From Acidimicrobiia bacterium (GTDB lineage Bacteria; Actinomycetota; Acidimicrobiia; UBA5794; UBA11373), in the NCBI GenBank assembly GCA_025456165.1, contig JALOLI010000108.1:1-5240 (forward strand): a stretch of DNA of 5,240 nucleotides, read 5' to 3'. The notes below the pieces were generated by a model. It did no database searches and was not told where the DNA came from. It saw nothing but the letters and a program-made list of their open reading frames with translations. A program made the translations under genes and the position numbers. Positions 1 to 5,240 of the stretch are shown here, one piece after another (position 1 is the stretch's first letter; each line of letters begins with the position of its first letter).

Positions 1-780
1 CCGGCCCCGGCGGCTCCCGCCCCCGAGGAGGCCCCGCCGTCGCGGATCCTGCTGCGCCCCGGCGACCGGGTCGAAGACCCGAGCCGCCTCAGGTTGCGCA
101 TCGCCGAGCACATGGTGGCCAACCGGCGCACCGCGGCTCACGTGTGGACGGCGGTGGAGGCCGACTTCGAGGTGGTGGAGCGGGTGCGCCGCCGCCACCA
201 GGAGGCCTTCAAGGCGAAGGAGGGCTTCTCCCTCACCTACCTGCCGTTCATCGCCCGGGCCACCGTCGACGCGTTGAACGCCTTCCCGGTGGTCAACTCC
301 TCGTTCTACCTGGAGGAGAAGAAGGCGGTGCTCCACGGGACGATCAACCTGGGGATCGCCGTGGACCTCGACCAGCGCGGCCTGATCGTGATGAACATCC
401 CCGCCGCCGACGGCATGCGGATGCGGGAGCTGGCCCGCCGCATCCGGGGGGTGGCGGAGAAGGCTCGCAGCGGGAACCTGACGCCGGACGACGCCGCCGG
501 GAGCACTTTCACCATCACCAACCCCGGGCCCTACGGCTCGCTCATGTCGGCGCCGATCATCAACGTGCCCGAGGTGGCGATCCTCTCCACCGACACGGTG
601 GCGAAGCGGCCGGTGGTGGTCACCGACTCCACCGGGGCCGACGCCATCGCGGTGCACCACGTGGGCTACCTGGGGCTGACCTGGGACCACCGGGCCTTCG
701 ACGGGGCCACCGCGGTGCTGTTCCTGCGCCGGATCAAGGAGATCCTCGAGACCCGGGACTGGGAGCAGGAACTGGCGTGA
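1..780 (+). CDS. Dihydrolipoamide acyltransferase (E2) of a 2-oxoacid dehydrogenase complex, 5'-truncated
   Basis: The frame is open from base 1, so the N-terminal lipoyl and E1/E3-binding domains lie outside the window; 259 residues remain. The first ~15 residues are Ala/Pro-rich with two Glu, typical of the flexible E2 interdomain linker. Next comes the catalytic acyltransferase domain, opening with RLRIAEHM. Visible motifs are [18 protein letters not shown] and the active-site WDHRAFDG, with catalytic His at 688-690 and Asp at 700-702. The family moves an acyl group from lipoyl-lysine to CoA in the cytoplasmic core of the complex. The TTG at 94 is inside the domain and is not a real start. 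The catalytic domain alone does not tell whether the complex uses pyruvate, 2-oxoglutarate or branched-chain 2-oxoacids; the E1 genes, presumably upstream, would. The stop overlaps the start of the lipoate-synthesis gene, so the two are probably cotranscribed and translationally coupled. Confidence 0.93.
   Translation, partial: PAPAAPAPEEAPPSRILLRPGDRVEDPSRLRLRIAEHMVANRRTAAHVWTAVEADFEVVERVRRRHQEAFKAKEGFSLTYLPFIARATVDALNAFPVVNSSFYLEEKKAVLHGTINLGIAVDLDQRGLIVMNIPAADGMRMRELARRIRGVAEKARSGNLTPDDAAGSTFTITNPGPYGSLMSAPIINVPEVAILSTDTVAKRPVVVTDSTGADAIAVHHVGYLGLTWDHRAFDGATAVLFLRRIKEILETRDWEQELA
767..770 (+). promoter_or_regulatory. Ribosome binding site for lipB-lipA, inside the end of the E2 gene
   Basis: AGGA sits 6 bases before GTG 777. 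Together with the GTGA overlap it fixes the start of the lipB-lipA frame and suggests coupling to E2 translation. No separate promoter is visible between the two genes. Confidence 0.65.
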
Positions 781-2414
781 CCCTGCTCCGGGCCCGCTGG
801 CTGGGCCGGATGCCCTACCAGGAGGCCTGGGACCTGCAGCGGGCCTTCCTCGAGGGGCGCGCCTCCGGGCGCGCCGACGCGGACTACTTGCTGCTGCTGG
901 AGCATCCCCCCACCTTCACTCTGGGGACGGGAGGAGACGCCGGCAACCTCCTGACCTCCTCGGAGGACCTGGCTCACCTGGGGGCTGAGGTCTTGCGGGT
1001 CGACCGGGGAGGCGACGTCACCTTCCACGGCCCCGGCCAGCTGGTGGGCTACCCCATCGTCCACCTGGGGGAGCGCCCCGATGTGGTGGCCTACGTGCGC
1101 CGCCTGGAGCAGGCGCTCATCGGCGCCCTGGCCGACCTCGGCGTCGAGTCGTGGGCGGAGCCGGGGTACACGGGGGTGTGGACCGAACAAGGCAAGGTGG
1201 CCGCCATCGGGGTGAGGACCTCTCGCGCCGTCACCATGCACGGCTTCGCGCTGAACGTGTCGGGCGATCTCGATTGGTTCCGCCACATCGTCCCGTGCGG
1301 CCTCGCCGGCCGCGCCGTGGCCTCGGTGAGCGGCGTGGCGGGGCGGCGGGTGTCCGTCGAGGAGATGGTGGCCGCCGTCATCCCTCGCTTCGCCGCCGTC
1401 TTCGGGCACGAGGCGACCGAGGTACAGCTGGCCGCCTTCACCCGGGGCGCCGGGAGAGAAGCCGGGTCCTTCGAGGTCGATCGCTTCGTGACCGCCGGGG
1501 CCCTCATGCCGCACGGGAAGGCCGCCCTGCCGGAGACGGTGGCGGGCCGGCTGCCGGGAGAGCCGGAGCGGCCCGACTGGATGCGAGTGCGCGCCGATCT
1601 GGGGGCCGGCTACCGGGAGGTCAGGGGCCTCGTGGACGGCCTCGCCCTGCACACCGTGTGCCGGGAGGCGGGCTGCCCCAACATCTACGAATGCTGGGCG
1701 GCGGGCACCGCCACCTTCTTGCTGATGGGGGAGGTGTGCACCCGGGCTTGCTCCTTCTGCGATGTGGCCACCGGCCGGCCGGGGCCGCTCGACCCGGGGG
1801 AGCCGGAGCGAGTGGCCGAGGCGGTGGCCCGCCTCGGCTTGCGCCACGCGGTGCTCACCTCGGTGGACCGGGACGACCTTGCCGACGGCGGGGCGGCCCA
1901 CTTCGCTGCCGCCATCGGGCGCATCCGGGAGCGGGTGCCGGGGTGCGCCGTCGAGGTGCTGATCCCGGACTTCAAGGGAGACCCGGCCGCCCTGGCGACG
2001 GTGTTGGCGGCGCGGCCCGAGGTGCTGAACCACAACCTGGAGACCGTTGTCCGCCTGCAGCGGGAGGTGCGCACCGCCGCCTCCTATGGCCGCTCCCTGG
2101 CCCTGCTGGCCCGGGCCAAGAAGGCGGACCCGGGCCGGTTGGTGAAGTCGGGCCTAATGGTCGGCCTGGGCGAGTCCCGGGAAGAGATCCTGGGCGCCCT
2201 GGCCGACCTGCGGGCGGTGGGGGTGGACGTGGTGACCATCGGCCAGTACTTGCGCCCCACCGCCCGGCACCGGCCGATCGACCGGTACGCGACGCCGGAG
2301 GAGTTCGCCGCCTACCGGGACCACGGGGCCGCCCTGGGCCTGCCGCGGGTGGAGGCCGGCCCTCTCGTGCGGTCCTCCTACCACGCCGGGGAGGCGTTGG
2401 AGGCCGTCGGCTGA
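777..2414 (+). CDS. Fused octanoyltransferase (LipB) and lipoyl synthase (LipA)
   Basis: A single 545-residue frame carries two complete enzymes of lipoate synthesis. Residues 1 to ~215 are LipB, which transfers octanoate from octanoyl-ACP to the lipoyl-domain lysine: [12 protein letters not shown] (77-88), Lys140 in GKVAAIG, and catalytic Cys174 in VPCG. Residues ~263-545 are LipA, a radical SAM enzyme that inserts sulfur at C6 and C8 of the octanoyl chain: auxiliary-cluster cysteines 295, 300 and 306 (CX4CX5C), radical SAM cysteines 321, 325 and 328 (CX3CX2C), [25 protein letters not shown], and terminal RSSYHA, whose Ser ligates the auxiliary cluster in known LipA structures. The GTG start at 777 is chosen because AGGA (767-770) lies 6 bases upstream and GTGA overlaps the E2 stop. 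The frame is open further upstream but only as an E2 shadow. Each half has normal family length and all key residues. LipA might also be made separately from GTG 1488 or ATG 1506. Confidence 0.93.
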   Translation: MTLLRARWLGRMPYQEAWDLQRAFLEGRASGRADADYLLLLEHPPTFTLGTGGDAGNLLTSSEDLAHLGAEVLRVDRGGDVTFHGPGQLVGYPIVHLGERPDVVAYVRRLEQALIGALADLGVESWAEPGYTGVWTEQGKVAAIGVRTSRAVTMHGFALNVSGDLDWFRHIVPCGLAGRAVASVSGVAGRRVSVEEMVAAVIPRFAAVFGHEATEVQLAAFTRGAGREAGSFEVDRFVTAGALMPHGKAALPETVAGRLPGEPERPDWMRVRADLGAGYREVRGLVDGLALHTVCREAGCPNIYECWAAGTATFLLMGEVCTRACSFCDVATGRPGPLDPGEPERVAEAVARLGLRHAVLTSVDRDDLADGGAAHFAAAIGRIRERVPGCAVEVLIPDFKGDPAALATVLAARPEVLNHNLETVVRLQREVRTAASYGRSLALLARAKKADPGRLVKSGLMVGLGESREEILGALADLRAVGVDVVTIGQYLRPTARHRPIDRYATPEEFAAYRDHGAALGLPRVEAGPLVRSSYHAGEALEAVG

Positions 2415-2464
2415 GGGGACCTCTGTGCCGGCGACACCGCCGCGCTGGTACGAGGCGCGTGGGT

Positions 2465-2487
2465 GCCGGCGGCTAGCCTCCGCCGGC
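2465..2487. repeat. Perfect 8-bp inverted repeat directly before the peptidase start
   Basis: GCCGGCGG (2465-2472) and CCGCCGGC (2480-2487) are exact reverse complements separated by a 7-base spacer, CTAGCCT. The right arm ends on the base before GTG 2488. The centre is itself the palindrome GGCTAGCC (2471-2478) and contains a -10-like TAGCCT. It could be a protein-binding operator over a promoter, or an RNA hairpin in read-through transcripts from lipB-lipA that would hide or end at the start codon. There is no T-run, so it is not a classical intrinsic terminator. The repeat is certain; the function is inferred, and short GC-rich inverted repeats also arise by chance. Confidence 0.6.
2474..2479 (+). 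promoter_or_regulatory. Candidate -10 element for the peptidase gene, possibly leaderless
   Basis: TAGCCT fits the TAnnnT form of actinobacterial -10 boxes and stands out in GC-rich surroundings. Its end is 8 bases before GTG 2488, so transcription would begin at or within about two bases of the start codon, giving a leaderless mRNA. That fits the lack of any purine-rich Shine-Dalgarno before GTG 2488. No convincing -35 is seen at the expected distance (about 2450-2457). The same word precedes the transketolase gene. Confidence 0.45.
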
Positions 2488-3582
2488 GTGAGCACCTTCG
2501 ACTATCCCGCCCGCCTCGAGCGCGCCCGGGCCCTGCTGGCCGCCCGTGGTGTGGACGCCCTGCTGCTTTCGGTGGGCGCCGACCTGCCTTACTTCACCGG
2601 CTACCGGGCCATGCCGCTGGAGCGGCTCACCATGCTGGTGCTGCCGGCCGATGGCCCGGCCACCCTGGTGGTCCCCGCCCTGGAGGCGGCGCGGGTCGTT
2701 CCTTGCCCCGAGGCGTTCTGCCTGGAGCCCTGGGACGAGGGCGAGGATCCGTTGGCGCAGGTGGCGCGGCAGTGTGATCCCGGCGGGCGCTTCGGCGTGG
2801 GAGATGGCACCTGGGCGGTGTTCTTGCTCGCCCTGCAGGAGCGGCTGCCCGCGGCCTCCTTCGTGCCGGCCTCGACGATCACGGGGGAGCTGCGCATGCG
2901 CAAGGAGGCGGGGGAGGTGGACCTGCTGCGCCGGGCCGGGGCGGCGGTCGACCGCGTGGTGGCGCGCCTCGACGGCGCCCGCTTCTCGGGCAAGACGGAG
3001 CGTCAGCTGTCGGCCGAGGTGGCCGCCATGGTGGTGGAGGAAGGCCACGAGACGGCCACCTTCAGCATCGTCGGCTCGGGGCCAAACGGCGCCTCGCCGC
3101 ACCATGAGGCCGGGGACCGGGCGATTGGGCCGGGGGACGCCGTCGTGCTCGACTTCGGCGGCCGACTGCAGGGTTATCACTCCGACATCACCCGCACTTT
3201 CTTCGTGGGCGACCCGCCCGGGCGTTTTGGCGAGGTGTACGAGGCGGTGCGGGAAGCCCAGGAGGCCGGGGTGGCGGCGGCCCGCCCCGGAGTGCCCGCC
3301 CAGGAAGTGGACCGGGCGGCGCGGCGGGTGATCACGGAGGCCGGCTTCGGCCCCTTCTTCATGCACCGCACCGGCCACGGCATCGGCCTCGAAGAGCACG
3401 AAACGCCTTACATCGTGGAAGGCAACGGTCAGGCCCTGGAGCCGGGGATGGCATTCTCGGTGGAACCGGGCGTCTACCTGCCCGGGGAGTTCGGCGTCCG
3501 CATCGAGGATTGCGTGGTGGTGACCGACGAGGGGGCGGATCGCCTCAACCGGGCTCCCCGCGACCTGCACTTCGCCGTCTGA
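2488..3582 (+). CDS. M24-family Xaa-Pro peptidase (aminopeptidase P / prolidase type)
   Basis: This 364-residue cytoplasmic metallopeptidase has no visible signal peptide or membrane segment. Residues ~1-130 form the creatinase-like N-terminal domain (GVDALLLS, YFTGYR). Residues ~138-364 form the pitta-bread catalytic domain. All five family metal ligands are present: Asp222 (VVLDFG), Asp233 (HSDITRTF), His297 (GHGIGLEEHE), Glu326 (SVEPGVY) and Glu340 (VRIED). Supporting histidines in PHHE (205-206) and His304 are also there. The family cleaves the bond before a proline using two metal ions, usually Mn or Co; sequence does not separate aminopeptidase from dipeptidase. GTG 2488 is chosen because it begins where homologues typically begin. 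GTG 2425 has a good AGGGGA (2414-2419) 5 bases upstream and would add 21 residues with no family counterpart. The gene starts 73 bases after lipB-lipA and has no clear functional tie to it. Confidence 0.9.
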   Translation: MSTFDYPARLERARALLAARGVDALLLSVGADLPYFTGYRAMPLERLTMLVLPADGPATLVVPALEAARVVPCPEAFCLEPWDEGEDPLAQVARQCDPGGRFGVGDGTWAVFLLALQERLPAASFVPASTITGELRMRKEAGEVDLLRRAGAAVDRVVARLDGARFSGKTERQLSAEVAAMVVEEGHETATFSIVGSGPNGASPHHEAGDRAIGPGDAVVLDFGGRLQGYHSDITRTFFVGDPPGRFGEVYEAVREAQEAGVAAARPGVPAQEVDRAARRVITEAGFGPFFMHRTGHGIGLEEHETPYIVEGNGQALEPGMAFSVEPGVYLPGEFGVRIEDCVVVTDEGADRLNRAPRDLHFAV

Positions 3583-3587
3583 GAGTC

Positions 3588-3610
3588 CCCATCGATGGGC
3601 CCGGGCATCG
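3588..3610. repeat. Overlapping palindromes just after the peptidase stop
   Basis: CCCATCGATGGG (3588-3599) is a perfect 12-bp palindrome beginning 6 bases after the stop. It overlaps GCCCGGGC (3599-3606) and a 5-bp inverted repeat, CGATG (3593-3597) with CATCG (3606-3610). The alternatives cannot all form at once. No T-run follows, so this is at most a weak or Rho-assisted 3' end structure, and it may be chance in GC-rich DNA. Confidence 0.35.
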
Positions 3611-3693
3611 TCGCCGCCCTCCAGGCCGCGGGCCCCGTTCCGACGGTGCTGGTTCCCCCGTTGATGCGTGTGCTGAGACGGACGCCGGGCGGT

Positions 3694-3699
3694 TAGCCT
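3694..3699 (+). promoter_or_regulatory. Candidate -10 element for the transketolase gene
   Basis: TAGCCT within GGTTAGCCTG repeats the word seen before the peptidase gene. A transcription start near 3706-3707 would leave a 5' leader of about 23 bases containing the AGGGA ribosome binding site, an ordinary arrangement. No clear -35 hexamer lies 16-18 bases upstream (about 3670-3677). Confidence 0.45.
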
Positions 3700-3718
3700 G
3701 AGCCGCCGCCGAACGAGC

Positions 3719-3723
3719 AGGGA
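3719..3723 (+). promoter_or_regulatory. Ribosome binding site deciding the transketolase start
   Basis: AGGGA touches ATG 3724 directly, too close to serve it, but lies 6 bases before ATG 3730, which is normal spacing. The second ATG is therefore preferred, and the predicted protein begins MIRSVEQL rather than MAMIRSVEQL. Confidence 0.65.
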
Positions 3724-3729
3724 ATGGCA

Positions 3730-5240
3730 ATGATCCGCAGCGTGGAGCAACTGGCCGCCGACACCATCCGGGCGCTCTCCATGGACGCCGTGCAGCAGGC
3801 CAACTCGGGGCATCCGGGCATGCCCATGGGCATGGCCGACCTCGGGGTGGTGCTCTGGACACGCTTCCTGAAGGTGGACCCGGCCGATCCCACCTGGCCC
3901 GACCGGGACCGCTTCGTGCTGTCCAACGGGCACGGGTCGATGCTCCTCTACAGCCTGCTCCATCTGGCCGGCTTCCCGCTGTCCCTCGACGACCTGCGCA
4001 ACTTCCGCCAGTGGGGGTCGCCCACCCCGGGCCACCCGGAGCGCCACCCCGCCCTGGGAATCGAGACCACCACCGGCCCCCTGGGCCAGGGCCTGGCCAC
4101 CGCAGTGGGCCTGGCCGCCGCCGAGGCGCATCTGCGGGCCGTGTTCGGGCCCGACCTGGTGGATCACCGCACCTTCGTCTTTGCCGGGGACGGGTGCCTG
4201 ATGGAGGGCATCTCGTCGGAGGCGGCGTCGCTGGCCGGCCACCTGGGCCTGGGCCGCCTGATCGTCCTCTACGACGACAACCGCATCTCCATCGAGGGCC
4301 CGACGAGCCTGACCTTCACCGAAGACGTCGCCGGCCGCTTTGCCGCCTTCGGCTGGCAGGCCCTTGCCGTCGACGGGCACGACCGCGAAGCCGTAGCCGC
4401 CGCAGTTCAGGCCGCTCTGGCCGACGAGTCCCGGCCGTCGCTGGTCGCCTGCCGCACGCACATCGCCTACGGCGCGCCGACCAAGCAGGACTCGGCCGAC
4501 TCCCACGGCTCGCCACTGGGGGAGGAGGAGATCGCCGGGGCCAAGAAGGCCATGGGCTGGCCGGTGGAGCGCCGCTTCGCGGTGGATCCGGCCGTCTACG
4601 CCTTCTTCCGGGAGGGCGTGGCTCGCGGGGCCGCCGCCCGCCGGGCCTGGGAGGAGCGTCGCGACCGCCGTTTCGCCGCCGACCCGGAGGCTGCCGCCCG
4701 CTGGCAGGCCTACTGGGAACCGGGCCGGGTGGAAGTGGGCCCGGTGAAGGGCTTCGAGGTGGGCCGGTCGATCGCCACCCGCGCCGCCTCGGGGAAGGTG
4801 ATCAACGCCCTGGCGGCGAGGCTGCCCGGCCTCGTGGGCGGCTCGGCCGACCTGGCGCCCTCCAACAACACCCTGATCGCCGGGTCGCCCGACTTCCAGG
4901 CGGCCACCCCGGCGGGGCGCAACTTCCGCTTCGGGGTGCGCGAATTCGCCATGGGGGCCATGGTCAACGGCCTGTCGATCCACGGCGGCCTGCGCGCCTA
5001 CGGCGCCACCTTCATGGTCTTCAGCGACTACCTGCGCCCGGCGATCCGCCTGGCCGCCCTCATGGAGGCGCCGTCCATCTTCGTGCTCACCCACGACTCG
5101 GTGCTGCTGGGAGAGGACGGCCCTACCCATCAGCCCGTCGAGCACCTCGCCGCCCTGCGGGCCATCCCCAACCTGTGGGTGGTGCGCCCCGCCGACGCCG
5201 GGGAGACCGCCGAGGCCTGGGAGCTGGCGCTCAACCGCCA
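3730..5240 (+). CDS. tkt: Transketolase, 3'-truncated by the window edge
   Basis: The frame is open to the right edge (503 codons plus two bases); typical family length is 650-690 residues, so most of the C-terminal domain is missing. This thiamine-diphosphate enzyme moves two-carbon ketol units between sugar phosphates in the pentose phosphate pathway or Calvin cycle. Motifs in order: SGHPGMPMGMA with His28, LSNGHGS with His68, PGHPE with His102, TTTGPLGQG (113-121), the diphosphate/Mg motif from GDG (Asp154) to Asn184, His259 in SHGSPLG, GGSADLAPSN (370-379), catalytic Glu405 in GVREFAMG, then DSVLLGEDGPTHQP (456-469) with Asp463 and His467. These match the active-site set of yeast and E. 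coli transketolases. A two-domain full-length enzyme is indicated, not the split-subunit form, because the TPP domain and the pyrimidine-binding domain are on one chain. It is preceded by its own TAGCCT word and AGGGA site, so it is probably a separate transcription unit. Confidence 0.95.
   Translation, partial: MIRSVEQLAADTIRALSMDAVQQANSGHPGMPMGMADLGVVLWTRFLKVDPADPTWPDRDRFVLSNGHGSMLLYSLLHLAGFPLSLDDLRNFRQWGSPTPGHPERHPALGIETTTGPLGQGLATAVGLAAAEAHLRAVFGPDLVDHRTFVFAGDGCLMEGISSEAASLAGHLGLGRLIVLYDDNRISIEGPTSLTFTEDVAGRFAAFGWQALAVDGHDREAVAAAVQAALADESRPSLVACRTHIAYGAPTKQDSADSHGSPLGEEEIAGAKKAMGWPVERRFAVDPAVYAFFREGVARGAAARRAWEERRDRRFAADPEAAARWQAYWEPGRVEVGPVKGFEVGRSIATRAASGKVINALAARLPGLVGGSADLAPSNNTLIAGSPDFQAATPAGRNFRFGVREFAMGAMVNGLSIHGGLRAYGATFMVFSDYLRPAIRLAALMEAPSIFVLTHDSVLLGEDGPTHQPVEHLAALRAIPNLWVVRPADAGETAEAWELALNR

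Noticed and set aside
94..96. TTG as the start of the E2 gene
   Set aside because: The frame continues upstream into a typical Ala/Pro linker with no stop, and the position falls inside the first motif of the catalytic domain. The gene is truncated by the window, not short.
144..776. In-frame upstream extension of the lipB-lipA frame
   Set aside because: It is the out-of-frame shadow of the E2 catalytic domain, dominated by Gly, Arg and Pro. The true start is GTG 777, with a Shine-Dalgarno and a normal LipB N-terminus.
1430..1520. Frameshift or sequencing error joining lipB and lipA
   Set aside because: The reading frame keeps normal codon bias through the linker and both flanking domains are complete, so nothing in the sequence points to an error, although raw reads would be needed to exclude one.
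666..2033. Long minus-strand open frame (455 codons) opposite the E2 end and lipB-lipA
   Set aside because: Same GC-bias artefact; its translation shows low-complexity composition and no motif, while the plus strand encodes intact enzymes.
1151..2476. Plus-strand 441-codon frame overlapping lipB-lipA in another frame
   Set aside because: Its translation is Gly/Arg/Pro-rich without motifs and lies wholly over the fused enzyme and the start of the following gap.
3588..3610. Rho-independent terminator after the peptidase gene
   Set aside because: The palindromes are short and no run of T follows; only the repeat itself is reported.
2473..5145. Very long minus-strand open frame (890 codons) opposite the peptidase and transketolase
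   Set aside because: It is antisense to two genes with complete catalytic motifs and also crosses their intergenic region. The translation is rich in Gly, Arg, His, Gln and Pro without any recognisable domain, as expected where G/C third positions remove stop codons from the opposite strand.

Overview
This is a G+C-rich window (roughly 70% by eye, nearly all third codon positions G or C) in which all four genes read on the plus strand. Gene families, codon bias and an actinobacterial-looking promoter word (TAGCCT) beside a start codon without a Shine-Dalgarno sequence suggest a high-GC bacterium, most likely an actinobacterial lineage. That placement is inferred from style, not from a marker gene.

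Layout. (1) Positions 1-780 hold the C-terminal part of a lipoate-dependent 2-oxoacid dehydrogenase E2 acyltransferase, cut by the left edge. (2) Its stop overlaps the GTG start (GTGA at 777-780) of a 545-residue frame with a complete LipB octanoyltransferase followed, without any stop, by a complete LipA lipoyl synthase. This appears to be a natural LipB-LipA fusion. (3) A 73-base gap holds a TAGCCT -10-like word inside a perfect inverted repeat that ends at the GTG of a complete M24 Xaa-Pro peptidase (2488-3582). An alternative upstream GTG at 2425 has its own Shine-Dalgarno. (4) A 147-base intergenic region holds small palindromes and a second TAGCCT word, followed by a transketolase that runs off the right edge.

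How the genes work together. The E2 needs a lipoyl group on its N-terminal domain, which lies outside the window. LipB puts an octanoyl group on that domain and LipA inserts two sulfur atoms, so the first two frames are a substrate protein and its modifying enzyme, translationally coupled. The peptidase (dipeptide or peptide turnover) and transketolase (pentose phosphate pathway or Calvin cycle) appear to be separate transcription units of ordinary metabolism.

I see no RNA gene, mobile element, CRISPR array or defence system. The most notable items are the lipB-lipA fusion and the inverted repeat with a -10-like word at the peptidase start. The rest is ordinary core metabolism.
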